Notes under the pieces: generated by a model | Told to the model about the DNA's origin: nothing | The model's input: the letters and a program-made list of their open reading frames with translations, nothing else | The model's database searches: none | Translations under genes and position numbers: made by a program | Origin: an uncultured Bacteroidales bacterium | GTDB taxonomy: Bacteria; Bacteroidota; Bacteroidia; Bacteroidales; Bacteroidaceae | Length of the DNA: 64,000 nt | Direction of reading: 5' to 3' | NCBI GenBank assembly: GCA_902776455.1 | Contig: CACYQI010000007.1 | Coordinates: 17,768-81,767, forward strand | Part shown: in pieces, positions 25,985 through 35,528 of the stretch | Position numbering within the stretch: the first letter of the stretch is position 1 | Layout: every line of letters starts with the position of its first letter

Positions 25985-26235
25985 GCTTCAGCAATTCAAC
26001 CTGCACGCAACACACCCCAAAGAACATATAATTGATGGAAATTCGTGGGTGATTCTTCGGCTGTTAGCCTCAGGCGCAGGCGGAACATGGTAATTCGTGT
26101 GTCTTCTATTTCAACATATAATTGCCACGAATTGTCCATGAATTTTCATAATTCATAATTATTGAGGGCAATTCATAATTCTTAATTCATAATGCATAAT
26201 TAGGCTACGCCCTTAGCAATTCATAATTCATAATA
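25985..26235. other. Non-coding interval with AT-rich repeats
   Basis: Contains two ACATATAATT motifs (26027 and about 26111), several ATTCATAATT runs and no reading frame of plausible codon use. The interval continues past the MITE-like element to the degP gene with a partial copy of the nested-palindrome element (26420-26520). Confidence 0.6.
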
Positions 26236-26412
26236 GGTGGGTTCTATAAATTAGGTTTGAATTGCTCTTAGGCTATTTTCGAGCAGATTTGACTTCAAGC
26301 CCGCCGAAGCGTAGCGAGCTACGTTTCAAGGGATTGGAAGCAAAGATACCGAAAAGAGACAAGAGCAAACAAAGATAATTCATAGAGAATTTATTAATTA
26401 ATAGAACCCACC
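26236..26412. mobile_element. MITE-like element, 177 bp, with terminal inverted repeats and 4-bp target duplication
   Basis: The left end GGTGGGTTCTATAAATTA and the inverted right end GGTGGGTTCTATTAATTA match at 17 of 18 bases. AATA flanks both ends (26232-26235 and 26413-26416), fitting a target-site duplication. The interior continues as a weaker palindrome (TTTGAATTGCTCTT against TTTGTTTGCTCTT). It carries no gene, so it would need a transposase in trans. Confidence 0.7.
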
Positions 26413-26419
26413 AATAATA

Positions 26420-26520
26420 AGTGCCGAAGGCGCAAAAGACCACAGACAGCGTGTACTCCGTCTGTGGTCTTTCGTCTCTTCGAGACTTTTGGCAAGCCTA
26501 GACTTTCCCTGGGCACCAAT
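26420..26520 (+). repeat. Nested-palindrome element, partial copy 3
   Basis: GCCGAAGGCGCAAAAGACCACAGAC and its partner GTCTGTGGTCTTTCGTCTC survive as one short hairpin; the inner pair of the full element is missing. Confidence 0.7.
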
Positions 26521-26619
26521 AATTCATAATTCACAGTTCATAATCAGACTACGTCCTAAGTTTAGCGAAGGAAATAATTATGAATTATGAATTATGAATT
26601 GTGAATTGACTATCGTTGA

Positions 26620-28107
26620 TTATTCGTTCAGGTCAATCACGTAGCTTACTTTGCGGCCGCTGGGAGTGATGGCCTTTATCCAGAGCGTGCGGTCGGTTGA
26701 CTGGTTAGCGCTCTTGACGGCTTCCTCCCAATCCTCTACCGTTTGCATCTTCTGGTCGTTCACTTGCAGGATGATGGTGCCTTTGGCGGCTCCTGCCGAC
26801 TTCATCTTGCCGGCACGGATGGCCGTAATCGTCAAGCCGTAGTTGATGTCGAGAGTCTTCTGCTCCTCTTCGCTGATAGGCTTGAGAGCAACGCCCATCT
26901 GGTCGAGGTCAACTTCCTCCATCACCTTCGTTGTGCCTTGCGTGTTGCGCAACGTGACGTTTATCTTGTGTTCCTTCTTGCCGCGCTTGTAGGTGAGGCT
27001 CACCTTGTCGCCCGGACGGTGCTGTGCAATGGCTTCCTGCAACTCTGACATCTTGCTGACACGTTTTCCGTCAAATTCGGTCACAACGTCGCCCTTCTCC
27101 AGTCCTGCCTCCTCGGCTGCGCTGGCATCGGTCACTTTGTCGATATAGACGCCTTCCACCACATCGAGATCCGGCTCGTTGCCCTTAGCCTTCTCGCTGT
27201 CTATCCAAGTGGACACATCTGTGCCCTGCACGCCCAAAATGGCTCTCTGCACGGTGCCATAGACCTTGAGGTCGGCCACCACTTTGTTCATGATGCTGGT
27301 GGGAATGGCAAAGCCATAGCCGCTGTAACTTCCTGTCTGACTGTAGAGCATAGCGTTGATGCCTACCAGCTCGCCTCGCTCGTTGACCAGCGCACCGCCC
27401 GAGTTGCCGCTATTGATGGCAGCATCGGTCTGTATGAAGCTCTCGATGTTGTTTGCTCCGAGGGAACGTGCCTTTGCGCTGACGATGCCAGCTGTCACCG
27501 TGCTTGTCAGATTGAAGGGATTGCCCACGGCCAGCACCCACTGACCGAGCTTCAGTTCGTCGCTGTTGCCTATCTTGATGGCTGGCAGGTCCTTTGCGTC
27601 AATCTTGATGAGCGCAAGGTCGGTCGTGGCATCGCAACCGATGATGCGGCCCTTGAACTCGCGGTTGTCGTTGAGCTTCACCTCTATCTCGTCGGCCTCA
27701 CCCACCACATGATTGTTCGTCACGATGTAGCCGTCGGCCGAGATGATTACGCCGCTTCCGGCAGCATGGCGGTCGGGTTGCCTGAACTCGCGCTGCTGGG
27801 GCTGACGGCCGCCAAAGCCGAAGAAATCGCCGAAGAAGTCGCTGAAGGGGTCTTGCACCTGAATCCTCTGCGTCTTGCCCGTCTGCGTCACTTTGATATA
27901 TACGACCGACTCCACGGCACTTTCAGCCGCTCCAGTCAGATCTACCAGTCCCGAAGGAGCGGCCACCTGAGCGGGCATTGCAGCCGCAGGCTCCGACATG
28001 CGGGGCTGACTGCTGGACGACGTACCTTTTACCACTGCACCTGTCACTGCGCTACTGCCCAGAACCAGGGCAACAGCACCTAACCAATTTTTAGTTGTCT
28101 GTTTCAT
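26620..28107 (-). CDS. degP: Do/DegP-family periplasmic serine protease (HtrA)
   Basis: Periplasmic quality-control protease. A hydrophobic N-terminus (residues 8-25) exports it; the trypsin-like domain has the triad H133 (TNNHVVG), D163 (TTDLALIK) and S236 (INSGNSGGAL). Two PDZ domains follow at about 275-380 and 395-490. The 495-residue length is typical of DegP/DegQ. It has a minus-strand TATCTTTG box at 28228-28221 and is monocistronic. Likely controlled by envelope stress as elsewhere, but no operator is visible. Confidence 0.93.
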   Translation of the reverse strand: MKQTTKNWLGAVALVLGSSAVTGAVVKGTSSSSQPRMSEPAAAMPAQVAAPSGLVDLTGAAESAVESVVYIKVTQTGKTQRIQVQDPFSDFFGDFFGFGGRQPQQREFRQPDRHAAGSGVIISADGYIVTNNHVVGEADEIEVKLNDNREFKGRIIGCDATTDLALIKIDAKDLPAIKIGNSDELKLGQWVLAVGNPFNLTSTVTAGIVSAKARSLGANNIESFIQTDAAINSGNSGGALVNERGELVGINAMLYSQTGSYSGYGFAIPTSIMNKVVADLKVYGTVQRAILGVQGTDVSTWIDSEKAKGNEPDLDVVEGVYIDKVTDASAAEEAGLEKGDVVTEFDGKRVSKMSELQEAIAQHRPGDKVSLTYKRGKKEHKINVTLRNTQGTTKVMEEVDLDQMGVALKPISEEEQKTLDINYGLTITAIRAGKMKSAGAAKGTIILQVNDQKMQTVEDWEEAVKSANQSTDRTLWIKAITPSGRKVSYVIDLNE

Positions 28108-28220
28108 AATGCTATTTTATTTTTATTAATGTATCTGTCTTCTTTTCTTTTAATGTTCAGCCCACTTCGCATATCCCCGCTCCTATGCAAGAGGGATGGA
28201 GGAAAAGCTTTTATCTGCTG

Positions 28221-28228
28221 CAAAGATA
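28221..28228 (-). promoter_or_regulatory. TATCTTTG promoter box of the HtrA gene
   Basis: Minus-strand TATCTTTG matches TAnnTTTG; it leaves a leader of about 105 bases. Confidence 0.5.
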
Positions 28229-28700
28229 TATAGTTTTTACGTTACGATGTTCTTTTGTTCCCAATCTTTAACACTCGTTGCACTACGCTTAACTATCTTT
28301 CAGTTTTCAAAAATCGTTTTTCAACTTTATTAAACCGTACTATAATTGTCCTAACAAAAACAATGCCAAACCTGCGAAGTGAAAAGTGAGGCCTCTCCCC
28401 ATCCGGCGAAGTGAAAAGTGAAGAGTGAAAAGTGAAAAATCAAAGTTACCAGCCGCCCTGTAAATAGCTAAATTATAAAATAGTACATAAATAGTAAATC
28501 GTAAATCGTCAAATCGTAAATTAAATAGGATTACAAATAAATAGTAAATTGTAAATAGTCAAATTGTAAATTACTTAGGATTACTAAATTGTACATCAAT
28601 TGTACATTGTACATTGTTAAATTGTAAATTAACAGTTCTTCTATGCCGAATATCAAAGATATTCACATTTTATTCCTAAAAGACTTGTGTAATAGAATAA
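28229..28700. other. Non-coding interval, AT-rich repeats
   Basis: Contains GAAGTGAAAAGTGAAG units (28375-28440) and AATAGTAAATTGTAAA units (28480-28630), the second repeated near 35390-35500. No gene-like frame is visible. Confidence 0.65.
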
Positions 28701-28707
28701 ATAATCG

Positions 28708-28715
28708 TACCTTTG
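28708..28715 (+). promoter_or_regulatory. TACCTTTG promoter of the BspA-like gene
   Basis: TACCTTTG with TTG at 28685-28687 (20 bases between) is a good Bacteroidetes promoter, 43 bases before the ATG. Confidence 0.6.
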
Positions 28716-28758
28716 CAGAAACTTACACACATTATTAACCATAAAAACATCAAAAACT

Positions 28759-31700
28759 ATGAAAAGAAAGGACTTTTTGATTGCTCTCTTGCTGGCCATC
28801 TTCGGTATGCAGACAGCCTTGGCAGAGTACCATTATGTTGATTTGGGTTTGCCCAGCGGTACATTGTGGGCAACGGTAAACGTCGGAGCCAACTTACCCA
28901 CCGACCCCGGCGACTACTTCGCTTGGGGAGAAACCAGTCCGAAGAGCGACTACAGCTCGAGTACCTACAAGTGGTGTGAAGGCTCTGAAAACGCCTTAAC
29001 TAAGTATTGCGACAATAGTTCTTATGGCTACAACGGCTTTACAGACAATTGTATGGAGCTTTTGTCCCAGGACGATGCCGCAACCATGAACTGGGGCTTA
29101 GACTGGCGGATACCAACTAAGGAGCAGTGGGAAGAACTGTTAAATACAGAGTACACCACACAAGAATGGTATTCGTTGGGTGGACTCGGTGTTAATATCT
29201 ATGGGTGTGAAATTAAAAGCAAACTGAATGGGAATTCCATTTTTTTGCCTGCAGGAGGAGAATATAAAGGTTCAAGGTTGGAAGCTTCTGAAGCATGCGG
29301 TTCTTATATGTCGCGTAATCTCAAGCCCTCCTATTCCTATGATACATATATTATTTTTTTCTATTCTGATGAAAATCATGTTAAGATTAGGGTGGTTTCT
29401 GATGCTAGTCGATTTTATGGATACAACATTCGTCCGGTTCACATGCCTGAGCGCGATTATGTTGACCTGGGTTTGCCCAGCGGTACACTTTGGGCAACAA
29501 CAAACATCGGTGCCACGAACCCCGCCGACGATGGCTCTTTCTTCGCTTGGGGTGAGACGCAGTCGAAGAGTAGTTTCTCATACGGTACCTACAAGTGGAG
29601 CAAAGGCTCAACCAATACTCTCACGAAGTATTGCACTGACAGCCAATATGGATATAGTGGCTTTACCGACGGTCTGTCAAAGCTATTGCCGGAGGACGAT
29701 GCCGCGGCAGCAAACTGGGGCGATGGATGGAAGATGCCAAGCATGGAACAGTGGATGGAATTGACCGACGACAGATACACCACGCAGTTCTGGACGCAAA
29801 AGCCCACTACGTCTGGTTCTCAGAATTATGGATATCAGATTACGAGCAAGACGAACGGTAACAGCGTCTTCATCCCTGCTGCGGGTCATTTTATCGGCTC
29901 TATACATGTCAAGAACGATTCCGAAACATGGAATTATTGGACGCCCAGCCTCAGCGAGGATAACTCAGATGCTGCAAAGTTCTTCCAAGATAATCTCAAT
30001 ACTAAAGGTGTTTTCGATAACGACAAGACAACGGCGCGTTTCTTAGGATTGCCTGTCCGCCCAGTTCTCAGAAGCCCAGTTGTCTATACCGAGTTTGTCG
30101 AAGCAACTGGCAAACTGACCTACTACTACGATAATATGATGGATTACCGCTCGGGCATCACGGAACTCTACGACCCCGTCGGCACCCCGAATGCAGTACG
30201 CTTCAAGGGCTACAACGACAAGATTCTCAAAGCCGTCATCGACCCCTCGATGATGGATGCTCCGCTCACTTCGATGAGTAACATGTTCTACGGCAATTAT
30301 GATGAAGAGACAAAAGAGAATCTGTACTTGAAAAACATGACCGGCATCGAAGGATTGAGGAATCTCAATACGTCAATCGTGACAAATATGTTTGAGATGT
30401 TCGATGGATGCTCCTCGCTGAAGGCGCTCTACCTCAGCTCGTTCAACACGCAGAACGTGACAACAATGTATGGCATGTTCAGTAGATGCTCTTCGCTGCA
30501 GTCGCTCGACCTCAGCTCGTTCAATACTGAGAACGTATATCACATGAGCTATATGTTCTCCAACTGTTCTTCCCTGCAGGTGCTCGACATCTCTTCGTTC
30601 AACATACATACAGCGATAAACATTCATGACATGTTCGAGGGTTGCACATCCCTGAGAACCATTTATTGCAACGACGACTGGAGCGGCACAACGGCTAACT
30701 CCGAATACATGTTCTTTAACTGCATTTCCCTCGTTGGCGGACGGGGAACAAAATACGACCGCAACGTCGAAGACGCCACCTACGCCCGTCCCGATGGAGG
30801 ACAGAGTGCCCCGGGCTACTTCACAGTGAAGGGAGAGGTCTATACCGAGTTCGTTGCAAGCACAGGGACGCTGACTTATTACTACGACCTCAAGCGCAAA
30901 TCCCGCTCGGGCATTACGGAGCTTTACGACCCAGTCGGCAACCCCGATGCGCTCCGCTTCAATGATTACCACGACAAGGTGCTCAAAGCTGTCATCGACC
31001 CCTCGATGAAGAATGCTCCTTTGACTTCGATGAAAGGTATGTTCTTTGGTGGAATCAATGTTAGTGTCATTAATTGTTTGTCTGCAATGACCAGCATCAG
31101 AGGACTGGAGAACCTCAACACGACAGGCGTGACGAATATGGAATCCATGTTCAGGGAATGCTCTTCGCTGACAATGCTCGACCTCAGCTCGTTCAACACG
31201 CAGAACGTGACAAACATGTATGCTATGTTCAGCAGTTGCTCTTCGCTGAAGTCAATCGACGTCCGTTCGTTCAACACGCAGAACGTGACAAACATGGATA
31301 TGATGTTCTACAATTGCAGTTCCGTACAGATTCTCGTCACCCGCTCGTGGAACACGCAGAACGTGACGAATATGTACGGTATGTTCTCCGGATGCTCGTC
31401 GTTGCTTTCGGTTGACCTCGGTTCGTTCAATACAGAGAACGTGACGAATATGCAGAAAATGTTCTCCGGATGCTCATCGCTGCCTTCAATCAACCTCAGC
31501 TCGTTCAATACGCAGAACGTGACGGATATGAGTTTGATGTTCCGGGGATGCTCTTCGTTGACGAGGCTTGACCTCAGCAAGTTCAATACCCGCAGCGTGT
31601 CCGACATGTCTTTGATGTTCATGGAGTGTTCTTCGCTTACTTCGCTCGACCTCAGCATGTTCAATACAAGAAATTTGAAGAAAGCGCTATCCATGTTCTA

Positions 31701-34446
31701 CTTATGCTCAAAACTGCAGACGATTGACATGACCTCTTTCGATTTAAGCAACGTAACAGAAGCCGGTAGTATGTTCTATCTGTGTTCGCAGCTACAGACC
31801 ATCTATTGCAGTAGCGACATGAGTGGCTCGTCAGTCCAATCAGAATATATGTTTAGCGGCTGCACCTCCCTCGTTGGCGGACAGGGAACAAAATACGACA
31901 TCAACTTCACCGACAAGACCTACGCCCGTCCCGATGGCGGAACGAGCGCTCCCGGGTACTTCACCGAGAAGGGAAAGATTTATGGCGAAGTCTATACAGA
32001 GTTCGACGAAAGCACAGGCACACTGACCTACTATTTCGACACGAAGCGCGATTCCCGCTCGGGCATCACAAGTCTCTACCAACCCATTACCGCACCCACA
32101 GCACCACGCTTCAAAGGCTACCACGACAAGATTGTCAGGGCCGTCATCGACCCCTCGATGAAGAATGCGCCCCTCACTTCCTTCGCTGCCATGTTCTTCG
32201 GCGGATATGACACCAAGACTTCCGCCTTCCTCTTCTTGACTAACCTGACCAGCATCGAAGGCTTGGCGAACCTCAACACAGCCGTCGTCACCGACATGAG
32301 CTATATGTTCTGGTTCTGCTCCGCACTCACATCGCTCGACCTCAGCTCGTTCAACACAGAGAACGTGACGAACATGGAATACATGTTCTATAATTGCAGC
32401 AGCCTGCAGACGGTCAACGTCTCATCCTTCGACATCAGCAACGTGACAGACCTCGGAATCATGTTCGGCGGGTGTTCTTCGCTCACCACCATCTTCTGCA
32501 ACGACGACTGGAGCGGCTCAACGGCTGTCAACCTCGGCATGTTCGCTGGCTGCACATCGCTCGTCGGAGAAGAAGGAACCACCTACAACGAAGATGCAAA
32601 AGACATCTCCTACGCCCGTCTCGACGGCGGACCGAGCGCTCCCGGCTACTTCTCCGTAGCACCGAAAGTCTATACCGCGTTCGCCGAAGCCACAGGCACA
32701 CTCACCTACTACTACGACAACAACATCGCTTCCCGCACAGGCCTTACGGAACTCTACGACCCCGTTGGCAACCCCGATGCCGTCCGCTTCAGGGACTACA
32801 GCAAGAAGGTACTCAAAGCCGTCATCGACCCCTCGATGAAGAACGCCAATCTCGTCTCTATGAGGAATTTCTTCTTTGGCGGAATAGACAACGAGACATT
32901 CGCCTTCTATACCCTGCCCAACATGGCCAGCATCGAAGGAATGGAGAACCTCAATACAGCCAGCGCCACAGACATGAACGGCATGTTCACCTCCTGCTCG
33001 GCGCTCACCTCGCTCGACCTCTCTTCCTTCATCACCACCAACGTCACCAACATGAACGGCATGTTCATGGGATGCAGCTCCCTCCAAACCCTCGACGTCA
33101 GCTCCTTCAACATCAGCAATGCTACGAACATCGAAATGATGTTCGCCGGCTGCCCGAAACTCACCACCATCTATTGCGACGACGACTGGAGCAACACCAC
33201 AGCCCTCTCCAGCTATATGTTCTCGGGGTGCAGTAAGCTGGTCGGCTCCCAGGGAACATCCTTCGACAGCAACATCATCGATGCCACCTACGCCCGTCCC
33301 GATGGCGGACCGAGCGCACCCGGCTACTTCACCATGCGACCCCTCGTGGCCTATACCGTCAAGTACGTCGATGCAGAAGGCAACGAGCTGAGGGAAGCGC
33401 GTACAGATCAAGGAAGGCGGGGCACCACAGTCGTGCTGAAAAATTACGACAAGAGGTCGTTCTTCTCAAGAGACCGCCAGTCGAAATATGGATACGTCTC
33501 CGACAACAGCTCCGAAGTAATCCTCTCGGAAAACGAAGAGGAAAATGTCATCACCGTTACTTTCCGCAGCCTCGAAGCCTACTATGCTACGCTGAACTGC
33601 GTGGCCAACGGCAGCATGGAACGTCTCGCACAATATACCGGCATATTCTTCGAGGGCGAGGAACTCGACATCTGTCCTGCCAACGGACTTCGCGGCTCGG
33701 ACGGCAAGTACTACTTCACCTCTCCCACCGAAGATAACGTACGGATATTCACCTTCCCTGCCAACATCACCCCCGTCGTGCGCGGCGGCAAGACATACTA
33801 CAGCGCCGTCATCCTCTACAACGAAGACCCCACCGTAGCCTACTACGCAGAGTTTGAGAACCTTGCCCTCGATTCGGACGATGACAGCTACAGCTTCACC
33901 GGTCTCGGACAAGTAGAAGGCGATGCCTACATTACCCCATGGGATATATGGTACTCACAAGGCACCAGCGTTTGCCTCTGGTCCTCTTCTTACCTCTGGA
34001 CAGAACCCATAGCAGAAGCAGGAACCTATAGCGTCAGCATCTATGGCTGCAACTACTGTGATGAAGATGAGCCAAAGCCCTTCGCCCTGGGCTATCGCAC
34101 AGCAGATGGCGAAGTCTTCATCTATTCCGACCTCAACATTCCTACTTGGGGATACGGAGCAGCCGAAAAAGTCATCCAGAATGTTCCCATACCCGCAGGA
34201 GCATCGCTGGTCGTAATGAACGAATACACCGAATACGACATCGAATACACCGAACACTACTACGACTTTGAACTCGATGCCGTCAAGCTCGTCAAGACAG
34301 GCGACTACCGCGAGCCTATTGCCGATGGCATAGAAGGCATCGGCCACGAGGCGAATGCCCCCATCTACAATGTCGCAGGTCAACGCCTGCAGAAGATGCA
34401 GCGCGGCATCAACATCGTCGGCGGAAAAAAGATTCTGGTCAAGTAG
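28759..34446 (+). CDS. Giant BspA-like (DUF285) surface protein with a T9SS-type C-terminal tail
   Basis: An 1895-residue exported protein. Residues 1-23 are a signal peptide. Two related domains follow (about 24-225 and 230-440), each opening YVDLGLPSGTLWAT and containing FAWGET. Four modules then start at about residues 441, 694, 1078 and 1304 (pattern VYTEFV..TG.LTYYYD, later KAVIDPSM), each continuing into BspA/DUF285 leucine-rich repeats of 23-24 residues (DLSSFNTQNVTNM..MF.GCSSL) and closing with YARPDGG..APGYFT. A MucBP-like stretch (about 1532) and a beta-rich domain precede the C-terminal tail (IYNVAGQRLQKMQRGINIV...KKILVK), which resembles Prevotella T9SS sorting signals. BspA relatives mediate attachment; adhesion is the likely role. 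Confidence 0.88.
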   Translation: MKRKDFLIALLLAIFGMQTALAEYHYVDLGLPSGTLWATVNVGANLPTDPGDYFAWGETSPKSDYSSSTYKWCEGSENALTKYCDNSSYGYNGFTDNCMELLSQDDAATMNWGLDWRIPTKEQWEELLNTEYTTQEWYSLGGLGVNIYGCEIKSKLNGNSIFLPAGGEYKGSRLEASEACGSYMSRNLKPSYSYDTYIIFFYSDENHVKIRVVSDASRFYGYNIRPVHMPERDYVDLGLPSGTLWATTNIGATNPADDGSFFAWGETQSKSSFSYGTYKWSKGSTNTLTKYCTDSQYGYSGFTDGLSKLLPEDDAAAANWGDGWKMPSMEQWMELTDDRYTTQFWTQKPTTSGSQNYGYQITSKTNGNSVFIPAAGHFIGSIHVKNDSETWNYWTPSLSEDNSDAAKFFQDNLNTKGVFDNDKTTARFLGLPVRPVLRSPVVYTEFVEATGKLTYYYDNMMDYRSGITELYDPVGTPNAVRFKGYNDKILKAVIDPSMMDAPLTSMSNMFYGNYDEETKENLYLKNMTGIEGLRNLNTSIVTNMFEMFDGCSSLKALYLSSFNTQNVTTMYGMFSRCSSLQSLDLSSFNTENVYHMSYMFSNCSSLQVLDISSFNIHTAINIHDMFEGCTSLRTIYCNDDWSGTTANSEYMFFNCISLVGGRGTKYDRNVEDATYARPDGGQSAPGYFTVKGEVYTEFVASTGTLTYYYDLKRKSRSGITELYDPVGNPDALRFNDYHDKVLKAVIDPSMKNAPLTSMKGMFFGGINVSVINCLSAMTSIRGLENLNTTGVTNMESMFRECSSLTMLDLSSFNTQNVTNMYAMFSSCSSLKSIDVRSFNTQNVTNMDMMFYNCSSVQILVTRSWNTQNVTNMYGMFSGCSSLLSVDLGSFNTENVTNMQKMFSGCSSLPSINLSSFNTQNVTDMSLMFRGCSSLTRLDLSKFNTRSVSDMSLMFMECSSLTSLDLSMFNTRNLKKALSMFYLCSKLQTIDMTSFDLSNVTEAGSMFYLCSQLQTIYCSSDMSGSSVQSEYMFSGCTSLVGGQGTKYDINFTDKTYARPDGGTSAPGYFTEKGKIYGEVYTEFDESTGTLTYYFDTKRDSRSGITSLYQPITAPTAPRFKGYHDKIVRAVIDPSMKNAPLTSFAAMFFGGYDTKTSAFLFLTNLTSIEGLANLNTAVVTDMSYMFWFCSALTSLDLSSFNTENVTNMEYMFYNCSSLQTVNVSSFDISNVTDLGIMFGGCSSLTTIFCNDDWSGSTAVNLGMFAGCTSLVGEEGTTYNEDAKDISYARLDGGPSAPGYFSVAPKVYTAFAEATGTLTYYYDNNIASRTGLTELYDPVGNPDAVRFRDYSKKVLKAVIDPSMKNANLVSMRNFFFGGIDNETFAFYTLPNMASIEGMENLNTASATDMNGMFTSCSALTSLDLSSFITTNVTNMNGMFMGCSSLQTLDVSSFNISNATNIEMMFAGCPKLTTIYCDDDWSNTTALSSYMFSGCSKLVGSQGTSFDSNIIDATYARPDGGPSAPGYFTMRPLVAYTVKYVDAEGNELREARTDQGRRGTTVVLKNYDKRSFFSRDRQSKYGYVSDNSSEVILSENEEENVITVTFRSLEAYYATLNCVANGSMERLAQYTGIFFEGEELDICPANGLRGSDGKYYFTSPTEDNVRIFTFPANITPVVRGGKTYYSAVILYNEDPTVAYYAEFENLALDSDDDSYSFTGLGQVEGDAYITPWDIWYSQGTSVCLWSSSYLWTEPIAEAGTYSVSIYGCNYCDEDEPKPFALGYRTADGEVFIYSDLNIPTWGYGAAEKVIQNVPIPAGASLVVMNEYTEYDIEYTEHYYDFELDAVKLVKTGDYREPIADGIEGIGHEANAPIYNVAGQRLQKMQRGINIVGGKKILVK

Positions 34447-34971
34447 TCATACAGAGACTGTTTAAGGGGCAGGGGGCAAGGAAAGCCTCTCCCCAACCCT
34501 CTCCTGAAGGAGAGGGGGAAGTCCTTCCCTTTAGGGGAGGATTTAGGAGAGGCTTGCCTTGCCCCCTTGACTCCTTAGAGTTATTTTTATATTTCGGATG
34601 TACCGTTTCCTATGTACCTCGTAGGCAATGTCACCCAGTTCCGACGGGTTTCAAGACCGCCCAAACAGCGTAATCCTTTCGCAGAAGGCAAAGGCTTCGT
34701 GCCCGAAAAACCACGACACATTTTTCCTCCTCTCTATAGGGAAATCCCCTACCCTGCACGCTGTCCTTTTCGACACTCCACGTTGTGTAAGCCGATGCTC
34801 CACGTTGTATCGCCTTTCCCTCCACGTTAACTTTCCCCTCTCAACTCTCAATTTTCAACTTAAATCTTTGTTCTGTATGTCGGCATGTCATGTCGACCTG
34901 ACACTTTCTTAACTTTCCTCGACAAAACGCCCCTTTCTAACCTACTAATTCCCAGCGACAATTCAAAATAA
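34447..34971. other. Non-coding interval with repeats, part 1
   Basis: A long CTCTCC/GGAGAG palindrome cluster (34478-34570), degenerate 22-bp array units (34778-34825) and a GTCGGCATG/CATGTCGACC hairpin near 34880. Short open frames here have no plausible codon use. Confidence 0.65.
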
Positions 34972-35061
34972 GCCCATTTCCCGTCTTCGGTGGACCAAAG
35001 TGCCACAGAAGCAAAAAGATGCCGTCAGAACGCGCCTCATTGCGAAAACTTCTGACAAAAA
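34972..35061. repeat. Decayed ~300-bp dispersed repeat, copy B (best-preserved part)
   Basis: Reverse-complement match of 15867-15956, including TCGGTGGACCAAAGTGCCAC. Weaker similarity extends leftwards to about 34740. Confidence 0.75.
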
Positions 35062-35528
35062 CAATGTTATCTCACACGGAAAGCACAGAAAGCACAGAAA
35101 AGCTACACCAGCGGTTCCCCTCCCCCTAGGGGGAGGACGGGAGGGGGCTTTTCCCTTTAGGGGAAGATTTAGGAGAGGCTTGGGAGGGGTTAGGGGTGGG
35201 GTCTATCTCACACGGAAAGCACAGAAATGTCGCCTTCGGCGAAGTGAAAAGTGAAGAATTTGTTACCGCGCTTTGTAAATGAAGAATTAAGAATGAAAAG
35301 TGAAGAATATCGCCTTCGGCGAAGTGAAGAGTGAAAAGTGAAAAGTGAAAAATCAAAGTTACTACGCTCCGCCGCCTTGTAAATAGCTAAATTATTAAAT
35401 AGTACATAAATAGTAAATTGTAAATCGTCAAATCGTAAATTGATTAGGATCGTCAAATCGTAAATTATATAGGATCGTCAAATCGTAAAATAATTAGGAT
35501 TGTATTTTGAGACACAGTCTAACTGCCT
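35062..35528. other. Non-coding interval with repeats, part 2
   Basis: Holds a GC-rich palindrome cluster (35108-35195), CACACGGAAAGCACAGAAA direct repeats (35075 and 35210), GCCTTCGGCGAAGTGAA units (35228 and 35308) and AGGATCGTCAAATCGTAAA units (35435-35490). No gene is supported. Confidence 0.65.

Noticed and set aside
34612-35356. Several open frames of 60-95 codons after the BspA-like gene
   Set aside because: They are on both strands of the repeat interval with no conserved features.
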